From contig CAZOOV010000006.1 of the NCBI GenBank assembly GCA_964581515.1, positions 1 through 64,000 of the forward strand: DNA of 64,000 nucleotides, given 5' to 3'. Below the pieces are notes generated by a model. The model was not told the origin of the DNA and searched no databases. It saw only the letters and a list, made by a program, of their open reading frames with translations. Below, piece by piece: positions 18,150 through 26,442 of the stretch. How positions within the stretch are numbered: the stretch's first letter is position 1; each line of letters begins with the position of its first letter. Source of the DNA: JACJVV01 sp964581515 (GTDB lineage: Archaea; Nanobdellota; Nanobdellia; Woesearchaeales; JACJVV01). The position numbers and the translations under genes were made by a program.

Positions 18150-18968
18150 TTAGGTACGTAGAATGAATCTCTTAAGTATGCTATGTTTTGAATAAAACAT
18201 CAGATCAATATCATCTATCTTTCTTTCTGTTGCCTTTTCTCCTTCATCTATGATTTGCTTGAAATGTTTCCTGTTTTCAAGTATTGGATGTTTCTTTAGA
18301 TCTGGCTCAATCACAATATACTTTCTTCTTTTGATATTATCCAGTCTTAGCTTTGTAATTTCTTCTTGCATTATCCTTAGGGATGTATCAAATACTTGCG
18401 TAAGGTTAAGTTTCTTATTATCCTTTATTTTTTCCCATGGTGATATATGTATTATTACAAATCTCTTGATATCCTTTGGAAATATGTTGAAAGGATCTTG
18501 GTTCATAATACCTCCATCGATATATACATCTCCATTTACTTTATGCGGAGCAAAAAGTCCAGGCATTGCTATGCTTGCTCTGATGGCATCAAATACTTCT
18601 CCGCTTTTGAATATATCTTCTTTTCCTTTTGATATGTTTGTAGCATTGATATACAAAGGAATTTTCAGATCACTGAATTTATTTATGCCAGTAAAAGTTT
18701 CAAGTCTCTTTCTTAGTTTTGGAGTTCTGTTTATTCCAAGTTTTGATATGGAAAAATCTAAGAATCCACGAAGCCCTTGTTTAATGATAAAATCTTCAAT
18801 CTCATCAGCTGTTTTGCCAGATGCATACATATATCCTATTATTGCTCCAACACTGCATCCAGCGATCGCATCGAACTTAAAGCCATATTTCTCAAATGCT
18901 TTGAGTGCACCTACATGAGCCAGACCTCTTGTTCCTCCTCCGCTCAAAACTAAGCCGATCTTTACCAT
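18150..18968 (-). CDS. Patatin-like phospholipase (RssA-type)
   Basis: 272 residues. The oxyanion motif GGGTRG (residues 10-15), the nucleophile elbow GCSVG (Ser39) and the second half of the catalytic dyad, DGG with Asp151 (VYIDGGIMNQDP), are all present, so the enzyme should be active as a serine lipid acyl hydrolase. Members act on phospholipids or related esters at membranes; archaeal lipids are ether-linked, so the natural substrate here is unclear. A TATA element about 27 bases upstream suggests leaderless expression. Monocistronic on the minus strand. Confidence 0.92.
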   Translation of the reverse strand: MVKIGLVLSGGGTRGLAHVGALKAFEKYGFKFDAIAGCSVGAIIGYMYASGKTADEIEDFIIKQGLRGFLDFSISKLGINRTPKLRKRLETFTGINKFSDLKIPLYINATNISKGKEDIFKSGEVFDAIRASIAMPGLFAPHKVNGDVYIDGGIMNQDPFNIFPKDIKRFVIIHISPWEKIKDNKKLNLTQVFDTSLRIMQEEITKLRLDNIKRRKYIVIEPDLKKHPILENRKHFKQIIDEGEKATERKIDDIDLMFYSKHSILKRFILRT

Positions 18969-19068
18969 ATGAACAAGACAGAATTCTTAGTATATATTAG
19001 TTTTGTATTACTATAGGATGGGTATGTTTCATATTACATTGGTAAGTATATTGGTAGAAAATAGAACT

Positions 19069-20205
19069 TCATTGCCTTATCAAAGCTGGTAGATATGTAA
19101 CTGTATCAACAATTACCTTGCCTAAGGTATAGATATAATTTGATCTTTTCTCGAATTCAGCAAGACTTGTCTTCGGATATACTCCTAGTCTTGCTCTTTT
19201 CCTATCATTTATCTGCGCAAAAGTGCAGAATGGCAGCATGCTTCCATCAGGCATTACTGCTGGATCTTGCATATTTGTATAATGTATTAATGGTACTTTT
19301 GAGATGAGGGCCTTATGCATAACATCATCTTCACTTACAGTCTTTTTTGCACAACCAACAATCTCAGCCCAATTATGTGTTACATTAATTCCACTAGGTC
19401 CAGTAAGCATGCTATATTCAGAATCACCTATTGCATAATAAACATCTCTAAGTTTGCACAGTCCATCCATTCCACCAGCTTCTTTTAATACATCCATCAT
19501 TCCTTCTGCTGTTGAATGCATTAAACTATAACTTGGACTCACAGTTTCATGAATTTTTCTTTTAATATCTCTTATTTTATCAATTGCTCTTTGAGCTACA
19601 TTCATATCTTTCTTATAATCTCCAAGAAGTTCAGCAAACGGAAAATCATCCATGCTTGCTTTCCTTATAGTTGCAAACGTTGTAGAAGTAATCTCTTCAC
19701 CAAGTAGTTCAGCAAGTCTCCTAATCCCCTCAACATCTGCTTCATAAGTAGACTTATAGCTTGTGACTTTAACAGTATTCACAGAGACTGGGCTATCTTC
19801 ACATGCTTTTATTACGGTTGCCACATTCTCCAGGGGTATGAACTCTTGATGTTTAGAATCAGTATTTGCAACAAGACCAGATACTTTTCCATAAGCTAAT
19901 TTTTCAAGCATATCTTTTGCTTTCTCTTCAGAACTTCCCCACCAACAATTTGTATGTAGGTTAATCTTTGCTTTTTCTCCAAGATTGCTGTTCCTGAGTG
20001 CTTTTACAAGAATATCTACATAGCCTGGATTTGTTACTTCTCCTCCTGTCAGTACAACATGTCTTATTCCTATATCTTTTATCTCAGAAAGTAGTGCTTC
20101 AAGCACAGGTTCTTCCATAGAAAGTCCTTTCAATTCTTCATCATTACCGCAATGTCCGCAACCTGCGTTGCAGCCCATTGTAGGCATAACTGATATCTTA
20201 TTCAT
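19069..20205 (-). CDS. Radical SAM protein
   Basis: 378 residues from the ATG at 20205 (MNKISVMPTMG); a TTG 15 bases earlier is less likely because the TATA (20229-20238) is set for 20205. The cluster-binding motif CNAGCGHC has Cys12, Cys16 and Cys19. The SAM-site motif LTGGEVTNP follows. Further cysteines in the C-terminal half (CKLRD, GCAKK, FCTF) could bind an auxiliary iron-sulfur cluster or serve in catalysis. The reaction is not recognisable. An 11-base motif upstream of its TATA (TGTAACTACTA) is shared with the promoter region of the TrmB gene at 13.8 kb, suggesting a common regulator. Confidence 0.88.
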   Translation of the reverse strand: MNKISVMPTMGCNAGCGHCGNDEELKGLSMEEPVLEALLSEIKDIGIRHVVLTGGEVTNPGYVDILVKALRNSNLGEKAKINLHTNCWWGSSEEKAKDMLEKLAYGKVSGLVANTDSKHQEFIPLENVATVIKACEDSPVSVNTVKVTSYKSTYEADVEGIRRLAELLGEEITSTTFATIRKASMDDFPFAELLGDYKKDMNVAQRAIDKIRDIKRKIHETVSPSYSLMHSTAEGMMDVLKEAGGMDGLCKLRDVYYAIGDSEYSMLTGPSGINVTHNWAEIVGCAKKTVSEDDVMHKALISKVPLIHYTNMQDPAVMPDGSMLPFCTFAQINDRKRARLGVYPKTSLAEFEKRSNYIYTLGKVIVDTVTYLPALIRQ

Positions 20206-20228
20206 GCAACTCAGAATCAATCATGCTT

Positions 20229-20256
20229 TTATAAATATTTCTCATTGTAACTACTA
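20229..20256 (-). promoter_or_regulatory. Promoter and upstream motif of radical SAM gene
   Basis: A minus-strand TATA element (AATATTTATAAAAG) about 27 bases before the ATG, with TGTAACTACTA (plus-strand sense, 20246-20256) immediately upstream. The same 11-mer is at 13806-13816. Confidence 0.4.
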
Positions 20257-20300
20257 AAAAGTGATAATCTTACTTCAATTATCTTTTTATATTTCTTTGC

Positions 20301-22289
20301 TCAGAATAAGTCTTTTCCTTTATTCCACAATGTCTCAAACTGTTTTTTATAAAGATCATACATGCCTTTATTATTTATTACAGTAACTATTGGTTCTTTT
20401 TCAGTCCAATTGCTTATTGCTACCTTGTCTCCGAATATCCAAAATACACTGAGTGGTGCAAATTCTTTTGGGAGGGTATATTTTGTCTGAGCAAACTTGA
20501 ATTTTGTTATTTTATGTCCTTTTGTTTCTTTATCTACTATATTTCTTAGTTTAAACCCTTTCTTAATGCATCTTTTTTCCCAATCTTCTATAAACTTAGG
20601 TCTTTCATCAACAAAATATCCTCTTGCTCCTATAAAATCTCCCTCTCCTGATTCTAGCATATCTTCAAATAACTGTTGTACTGCGTCAAGTCCTCTTATT
20701 ATGTATGTTTCTTGACCCCATGATGTATCAAAATAAGTCTTGAAAGTTTTGTATACTGTTGGATCTTCTATTGTTATGACTATTGGTTCTTTTTCTCTCC
20801 ATACAAGAAATAATACTTTATTATTATACATGTTGATTTGCATGCCTTCATATATTGTCTTTGGAAGAAATTTAACTTCACTATATGTGTAATAATATTT
20901 CTCAACATTCTTAAGCATTGCTTTTGTACCTGCAGTAAAAAGAAATTTGGCTTTGACTTTTTTATCTATTCTGCGTTGATGGAAATTCTTGAAATATTCT
21001 GGCACTTTCTTTTTTTGCCCATGCCATGAAGCGCTCATAACATAATACTCTTCTCCTGTCTTAAGTTCATCAAGCATTCTGTCCCATGCATTATGGACTT
21101 TATCCATCCCAGTAGCAACAGTTACATCTTGTTCCCACAGGCTTTTAAAATGTTCATGGAATGCATTAGTGATGTTTTTGTTATTTATTGTTATGACTGT
21201 TGGATTTTCATCTTGTGTTATCATTATTGTTTTGTCTTTGAGGGGTATTATTGGTACTGGAACTGATGATCCATATGGTAGATATTTCATCTGAATTCCA
21301 TCTTTACCCTTAAAATTCTCTTTGTAATATTTCTCATTAGCAACATGTTTCTGATAGAAAAGAAGTTTTGCTCCTACTCCTTTTTCTTGTCGATATTTGT
21401 GATATTTTCTAAAGAATTCTGAATATTTTTTCTCTACATTATGTTCGCCAAAACCAGCTCCGATAATCTCGTAGTGTTCTCCTTCTTTATATTGATCAGG
21501 GATGCTGTAGAATGCATCATGAAGTGCGTCCCATCCTTTGCTTACAGTTGTATCTTGGCTCCATATTGTTTCAAAATAACTTTTGAAAGCTTTTGTAGCT
21601 TCTTCATTTTCTATTCTTAAGAAAGTTCTCTGGTTTGGCAAACTTATCAATGTTTTTTGTCCATATATCAAAAAGACTGCGGGAGTAACCATTCCCTTCT
21701 GCATATATTTAACTTTTGTATTACTCAGCTTTATCAGTTTTTCACCAATCTCTCTTGCAGCATAATTAAGTAGAATATCTGCCTTGATACCTTTTTTTGC
21801 TCTCCTTACATGCCAATGATAAATCATTCTTTTGAACTCAGGATCAAACTTAGAAATTCCTGTGATCATGAGTCTATCTCCTTTCTGGAGTGTATTGATG
21901 ATATCATCAAATGCAGTCTTCCATCCTTTATTACCCTTGAATATCTGCGCTTCTGATTTGTATTTTGACATCTGTCTTCGTAATTCAAGCTGTGGCATCA
22001 TCTCTTTTAGCTTCTCCTTCTGCACAGATAACTTACTCTCTTTCTCAGCAAGATAATCCATTATCCTGTCAGGAGGGGCAGCTTCAAAATGTTTGACTCC
22101 TGACTGTATCATGAAGCTGACAAGTCCTTTCTGTACAAGTTTTTCTAGAAGTTCATATATCTTTGAGCTTGCAACGCCTGATTTATCTACAATTGGTCCT
22201 TTTGTGCTTGAACCAAGTTCGAGAAGCGCTAGATATACTTTTGTTTCTGAGTCTGTAAGTCCTATCTCCTTAAGTAATTCTAGATCCAT
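20301..22289 (-). CDS. TrmB-family regulator with four tandem sensor domains
   Basis: 662 residues; ordinary TrmB proteins are about 240-360. The N-terminal winged helix (residues 1-75: IGLTDSETKVYLALLELGS, then VASSKIYELLEKLVQKGLVS) and coiled-coil linker (75-110) are standard. Four repeats of about 140 residues follow, each starting with a helix (GWKTAFDDII; WDALHDAFYS; MDKVHNAWDRML; LDAVQQLFEDML), carrying a central beta core, and ending in a motif such as FKSYFETIWSQ, FHEHFKSLWEQ, FKTYFDTSWGQ and YKKQFETLWNK. It resembles the sensor part of the 242-residue TrmB protein at 13027. The ATG at 22289 lies 28 bases from a TATA element. Divergent from the zinc microprotein operon across a dyad. 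The repeats may sense several ligands or act as a scaffold. Confidence 0.88.
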   Translation of the reverse strand: MDLELLKEIGLTDSETKVYLALLELGSSTKGPIVDKSGVASSKIYELLEKLVQKGLVSFMIQSGVKHFEAAPPDRIMDYLAEKESKLSVQKEKLKEMMPQLELRRQMSKYKSEAQIFKGNKGWKTAFDDIINTLQKGDRLMITGISKFDPEFKRMIYHWHVRRAKKGIKADILLNYAAREIGEKLIKLSNTKVKYMQKGMVTPAVFLIYGQKTLISLPNQRTFLRIENEEATKAFKSYFETIWSQDTTVSKGWDALHDAFYSIPDQYKEGEHYEIIGAGFGEHNVEKKYSEFFRKYHKYRQEKGVGAKLLFYQKHVANEKYYKENFKGKDGIQMKYLPYGSSVPVPIIPLKDKTIMITQDENPTVITINNKNITNAFHEHFKSLWEQDVTVATGMDKVHNAWDRMLDELKTGEEYYVMSASWHGQKKKVPEYFKNFHQRRIDKKVKAKFLFTAGTKAMLKNVEKYYYTYSEVKFLPKTIYEGMQINMYNNKVLFLVWREKEPIVITIEDPTVYKTFKTYFDTSWGQETYIIRGLDAVQQLFEDMLESGEGDFIGARGYFVDERPKFIEDWEKRCIKKGFKLRNIVDKETKGHKITKFKFAQTKYTLPKEFAPLSVFWIFGDKVAISNWTEKEPIVTVINNKGMYDLYKKQFETLWNKGKDLF

Positions 22290-22310
22290 ATTTTCTTCTG
22301 CACATTTTGC

Positions 22311-22321
22311 CTATATAAAAC
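22311..22321 (-). promoter_or_regulatory. TATA element of four-sensor TrmB gene
   Basis: Minus strand reads GTTTTATATAG, centred 27-28 bases upstream of the ATG at 22289; leaderless arrangement. Confidence 0.5.
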
Positions 22322-22329
22322 TTACTATA

Positions 22330-22350
22330 AGTACCCCTTATGGGGGTGCT
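22330..22350. promoter_or_regulatory. Dyad operator between large TrmB and microprotein operon
   Basis: AGTACCCC, a 5-base spacer TTATG and GGGGTGCT form an inverted repeat matching at 7 of 8 positions. It is the most GC-rich spot in the intergenic region and lies between the TATA elements of the two divergent genes, about 10 bases from each. A symmetric site there is expected for a dimeric winged-helix regulator, so autoregulation and control of the neighbour by the adjacent TrmB protein is likely (inference). Confidence 0.6.
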
Positions 22351-22353
22351 AAT

Positions 22354-22365
22354 GTTTATATACAT
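22354..22365 (+). promoter_or_regulatory. TATA element of microprotein operon
   Basis: GTTTATATACAT, followed by a leader of about 35-40 bases and a strong Shine-Dalgarno GGAGGGGTGAT before the ATG at 22425. Confidence 0.55.
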
Positions 22366-22424
22366 ATTAGTACTCTATAGTAGTATCATACACAAAACAT
22401 ATTCATCTGGAGGGGTGATACAAA

Positions 22425-22547
22425 ATGACATGTCCAATATGTCCAAAATGCGGATTGAAAAGTATTTCAGAAAATAGTTACTGTGAAAGATGTTTTTATG
22501 ATTTAATAGATGAGGTTCAAGTGGTAATTGAAGAAGCTAAACTATGA
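22425..22547 (+). CDS. Zinc-binding microprotein (40 residues)
   Basis: A short gene with a strong Shine-Dalgarno (GGAGGGGTGATACAAA, then ATG). The protein starts MTCPICPKCGLK and has CERC downstream, so CxxC...CxxC plus one extra Cys give a compact zinc ribbon or knuckle. The remainder is an acidic helix. The next gene has a nearly identical leader (GAGGGGTGATACAAA) overlapping this stop codon, so both are translated from one message and probably at similar levels. Proteins this small and Cys-rich often bind nucleic acid or a protein partner; the role here is unknown. Confidence 0.7.
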   Translation: MTCPICPKCGLKSISENSYCERCFYDLIDEVQVVIEEAKL

Positions 22548-22559
22548 GGGGTGATACAA

Positions 22560-23330
22560 ATGAAAGACAAAACATACAATACAGGAGTTGAGAGAATGAC
22601 AGGATGGTTAAAAAGAACTACATTAGGTGCACTTGCTGCCCTTTACATGACACTTGGAGTTGCAGGAACTGCTAATGCAGACTTTTTTGAAGCATTAAGA
22701 AGTCCACAGCCAGGACAAGCACAAATAGTTGCTCTTGGATACAAAAAAGGAGACTTAGAAAAAGAAGTAGTCAAAGGAACTTTAAAATACAAGAGTGATA
22801 AACTTTTTGCATCAGTCAGTGTACCTTATGTCAATGTTGAAAACTGCGAGACTGGATTAAAAAAAGAAGGTATCGGTGATCTTGAAGCAGAATTAGGGAT
22901 TCCTCTTAAAATAGGAAAGACTGATGTACTGCCTTTGGCTACAGTCAAGCTTCCTACTGGCGAAGATGAAGTATGTGGGGATCAGTATGAGATAGGAGCT
23001 TTAGTGGCAGCAACCAGGAAGATAGGCAGATATATGATCGATGCAGCAGTAGGCTACAATCATCGTGAGAATGCAGAGGATCAATATCTCTTAAGACTAA
23101 CTCCTTCCTATGATATAGGCAATGCACTTAAAGGAAGTTGGAGGGTCGGAATCGAGAATGTTGCAGTTTTTGATAAAGACGATCAAAGCTGGTCAGTTAG
23201 ACCCTTAGTAAGATATACAACAAAAGGGGGAACTCATGTAACATTTGGTCCAGGCGTAACAATGCAAGATGGTGAAGAGCCAGGGTATGATGTTGGTGTG
23301 CGTGCAAGATTCCCTTTAGGAAAGAAGTGA
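22560..23330 (+). CDS. Secreted beta-strand-rich protein, barrel-like
   Basis: 256 residues from the ATG at 22560 (the GTG at 22551 belongs to the Shine-Dalgarno leader GAGGGGTGATACAAA). Residues about 14-38 form a signal peptide with a cleavage-like GTANADF. The mature part is a series of amphipathic beta strands with alternating polar and hydrophobic residues (TLKYKSDKLFASVSVPYVNV; RLTPSYDIGNALKGSWRVGI; VRPLVRYTTKGGTHVTFGPG; YDVGVRARFPLG), which is the look of bacterial outer-membrane barrel proteins of the MetA/DUF3187 type. An archaeon with a single membrane would have no obvious place for a barrel, so the fold call is tentative. Second gene of an operon controlled from the dyad at 22330. 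Confidence 0.7.
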   Translation: MKDKTYNTGVERMTGWLKRTTLGALAALYMTLGVAGTANADFFEALRSPQPGQAQIVALGYKKGDLEKEVVKGTLKYKSDKLFASVSVPYVNVENCETGLKKEGIGDLEAELGIPLKIGKTDVLPLATVKLPTGEDEVCGDQYEIGALVAATRKIGRYMIDAAVGYNHRENAEDQYLLRLTPSYDIGNALKGSWRVGIENVAVFDKDDQSWSVRPLVRYTTKGGTHVTFGPGVTMQDGEEPGYDVGVRARFPLGKK

Positions 23331-23401
23331 TCTTCTTTCTTATTTTTCTTTATTTTATTTTTTGACATTTACCTTTTGATAATTTCACTTATATTTAGAA
23401 A

Positions 23402-23824
23402 ATGACAAAACTGGAAAAGATCCTCTCAGAAAGCGTAAAAACATTGAGGACTTCAAGGAATTTCAGTATAATGGCTGGTTTAGGTAGTGGTCTTGCCAAC
23501 AAGCTTTCAGGAGAAAGCTTCAAAGAAGCATTCGGCATTGCTGCTGTCAATCATTTTATGTATAATTTGTTCTCGACTTATCTTTACATTAAGACTCTTG
23601 ACGCGATTAGCAAAACAAAGCACCCTCATATATATGCAACTCTTTTTCAATTTGGATTCTTTGGGATGGTCTACACTTATCATAATTATGTCGATACTCC
23701 ATTTCCTCTTGCTGCAGTTGCTCCTAGTACGATATATGGTTTATACTTTGTTAATAATTATGTTGATAAAAGAGGCGATCCTTTTACAACAGAAGTCCAA
23801 GAACCGGAATTGTCAGATACTTAA
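23402..23824 (+). CDS. Small uncharacterised membrane-associated protein
   Basis: 140 residues, not recognised. The N-terminus is basic and helical; three weakly hydrophobic segments with many aromatic residues (AAVNHFMYNLFSTYLYI; LFQFGFFGMVYTYHNYV; PLAAVAPSTIYGLYFVNNYV) suggest two or three membrane helices. The C-terminal tail is acidic. Its last 41 bases overlap the 3' end of the convergent gene at 23784. A T-rich terminator-like stretch separates it from the gene upstream. Confidence 0.6.
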   Translation: MTKLEKILSESVKTLRTSRNFSIMAGLGSGLANKLSGESFKEAFGIAAVNHFMYNLFSTYLYIKTLDAISKTKHPHIYATLFQFGFFGMVYTYHNYVDTPFPLAAVAPSTIYGLYFVNNYVDKRGDPFTTEVQEPELSDT

Positions 23825-24359
23825 ACAATAGATAATTAAAGAATATATTGGTTATGCTAAATGCAGCATTCTTGAAATGGTCATATCCCATAAAAATGAA
23901 TATTGTGAATATTATTAGGTTCACTATGACTGTAAGTACTATTCCTGCAGTTGCGACCATAGCAAAGTTTGATACAGCTGCTCCTCTAAGGAAGAATGCA
24001 ACAATTGGAACTAGTATATAACATCCAAAATTTACCAAACTGTATGGGGAAATCTGTTGATTAAGGAATTCTGCAAATACTGATCCAAGTAAAGCTACAA
24101 AAAGTCCTGCCCAAAAGCCGAATGCAATCGTAGTTATCATGCTTCCAAATATCACTACCTCAAATTCAATAGGGATTCCTGGTAACATTCTTCTATAGAA
24201 TCTCAATAATATATTAAGGAAGATAAACATGCATATTGTTACCATGATTTTGACAAAATCAAGAAATACGAATAATAATATTAGGAATAATAGGATTATG
24301 CTTGCATATGTCAATATCCCATTCTTGTTCTTTTGCAGTACTTTCTTCCAATGTTTCAT
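23784..24359 (-). CDS. Six-helix integral membrane protein
   Basis: 191 residues from the ATG at 24359 (MKHWKKVLQKNK); a TTG 12 bases upstream is an unlikely start. About six membrane helices separated by very short loops are visible, with a basic N-terminus and RFYRR after the second helix, so the N-terminus is probably cytoplasmic. The small size and helix layout resemble substrate-binding (S) components of ECF vitamin transporters, but no diagnostic motif for a vitamin is seen, so this is only a suggestion. The 3' end overlaps the convergent gene by 41 bases, and a minus-strand ATATATATT element lies upstream. Confidence 0.7.
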   Translation of the reverse strand: MKHWKKVLQKNKNGILTYASIILLFLILLFVFLDFVKIMVTICMFIFLNILLRFYRRMLPGIPIEFEVVIFGSMITTIAFGFWAGLFVALLGSVFAEFLNQQISPYSLVNFGCYILVPIVAFFLRGAAVSNFAMVATAGIVLTVIVNLIIFTIFIFMGYDHFKNAAFSITNIFFNYLLFKYLTIPVLGLLL

Positions 24360-24410
24360 ATTACTCGACAAGTATATTCAATATATATATTCTTTGGAAA
24401 ATAATGGAAA

Positions 24411-24421
24411 ATATTTATAAA
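24411..24421 (+). promoter_or_regulatory. TATA element of lipoprotein gene
   Basis: ATATTTATAAA, with a leader of about 25 bases and the Shine-Dalgarno AGGGGGTG (24453-24460) before the ATG at 24468. Confidence 0.55.
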
Positions 24422-24467
24422 TCTCCTATCTCTCCTATCTGCTATTAACACTAGGGGGTGTTTAGCA

Positions 24468-25262
24468 ATGTTAAAAAAAATATTTTTAATCTTAAGTATA
24501 TCTATGTTAGTATTATTTATTGCAGGATGTGGAGAACCGGTATCTGATACAGATGATACGTCCGTTCCAGCGGACAATCTGACTCCTGATGAGCCAGTGG
24601 TATGTGCGCAGGATGCAAAAGAATGTCCTGATGGTTCTTATGTTTCAAGAGATCCAACTAATGACTGTGAATTTGATGCTTGTCCAGAACTAGAGATTGA
24701 TTCTCAAATTAAAGAATTGCAAGAGAAAGCTAAGGTACTCAAATCATATGAATACCTTGATAGTTCAACAAATCATATAATACTTCAGAAAGGGGATAAG
24801 AGTGTTATAATAACTTCACAGGGAAATGAGTATGGTTCTGGAAGTGTTCATTTCAATGCTATTTTCCTAGATCATACAGCAAAGACTGCATTTGGTGCTT
24901 GTATGGCTGATACAAGTGGAAGAGATACTTTCCCATGTGGTAAGTCTAGGGATAAGTATGCAGAAATGGATTACGATGATTTTGAGATTGATGATGCAGT
25001 TGACAAGCTTTTAGCATTAACAAATGGAGAAGTTGTTAATACAATTACCTGTGAAAGAAAAGAATGTCTGATAATAGAATACACAGAGAATGATAATAAA
25101 TATCAGATGCTTGCTAAGAGTTATGATGCAGTGCCTTATGAAATTTCTGAGATAGATGAGGATGGTGTAAAATCTAATACTGTTACTTACAGTAATGGGG
25201 CTACAGATCATCTAAAAGACTCAGAAATGGTAGTGCCTGATCATTTCAAACTAGTAGAATAA
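24468..25262 (+). CDS. Lipoprotein with cysteine-rich N-terminal segment
   Basis: 264 residues. The signal is KKIFLILSISMLVLFIAGC, with Cys21 as the lipidation residue. A flexible Asp/Thr/Pro spacer leads into a conserved-looking Cys segment (VCAQDAKECPDGSYVSRDPTN, then DCEFDACP) that occurs in lipoproteins of this archaeal group and probably forms disulfides outside the cell. The remaining 190 residues form a mixed alpha/beta domain with two more cysteine pairs (FGACMAD...FPCG; TCERKEC). Function unknown; extracellular, membrane-tethered. A strong Shine-Dalgarno and TATA precede it. Confidence 0.8.
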   Translation: MLKKIFLILSISMLVLFIAGCGEPVSDTDDTSVPADNLTPDEPVVCAQDAKECPDGSYVSRDPTNDCEFDACPELEIDSQIKELQEKAKVLKSYEYLDSSTNHIILQKGDKSVIITSQGNEYGSGSVHFNAIFLDHTAKTAFGACMADTSGRDTFPCGKSRDKYAEMDYDDFEIDDAVDKLLALTNGEVVNTITCERKECLIIEYTENDNKYQMLAKSYDAVPYEISEIDEDGVKSNTVTYSNGATDHLKDSEMVVPDHFKLVE

Positions 25263-25334
25263 ATATAATAACTAAAACTTTTATTTTTTCTTATTTTTTC
25301 TTTCTTATTTTTCCTTTTTCCTTTCTTTTCTTAT

Positions 25335-25937
<603 letters not shown>

Positions 25938-26079
25938 CTTATTTCTGGTTCAATTGGTTAATTAGGTCTAGAACCTATATCTCAGCATATTTTAGGCACT
26001 AGGATATATATAAATATTGCTATAATTAAACCCTTCTACACTTAATTAGAGCAGTATACAAAAAAGAACATTAATTGCT

Positions 26080-26358
26080 TTATTTAGCAGCTGTTTTAAA
26101 GCTTTCTTTGAACTTGCTTAGTTCCTTATCAAGTCTCTTTATAGCGTCGCTAATTGCCTTTTTTGGACTATTTCCTGAACTGACTTCAACAGTCATTTCT
26201 GGTATTCCTACAAGTGGATGGTCCATCCTATATGCAGCAATTTTGACGTTTTTGTCTTTCCAAAGTTCTTCTTTTAATAGATTAAGAATAGTATGATCTT
26301 CGCCCTCGATCTTGAACTGAATTTTGTTTTTTGTTTCCTCAAGAATCTTTATTTCCAT
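26080..26358 (-). CDS. rpoL: DNA-directed RNA polymerase subunit L (Rpb11-like)
   Basis: 92 residues, the usual size. The family signature is clear: IEGEDHTILNLLKEELW followed by AAYRMDHPLVG, then a C-terminal helix. Subunit L pairs with subunit D to form the platform on which archaeal RNA polymerase assembles. A Shine-Dalgarno-like GAGGGA lies 8-10 bases before the ATG, and a minus-strand TATA (TTTTTAAATATG) lies near 26405. This gene is the best single marker that the window is archaeal. Confidence 0.94.
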   Translation of the reverse strand: MEIKILEETKNKIQFKIEGEDHTILNLLKEELWKDKNVKIAAYRMDHPLVGIPEMTVEVSSGNSPKKAISDAIKRLDKELSKFKESFKTAAK

Positions 26359-26442
26359 GTTTATTCCCTCATAGCTTAAAAAGTAAGTTCATAGAATTAG
26401 GGCATATTTAAAAATGTTATTATTAGAACTAACTCTTAACAT

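Noticed and set aside
18250..18918. Plus-strand 222-codon frame opposite the patatin gene
   Set aside because: The patatin protein has all catalytic motifs on the minus strand; the opposite frame has no recognisable features and only mirrors its codons.
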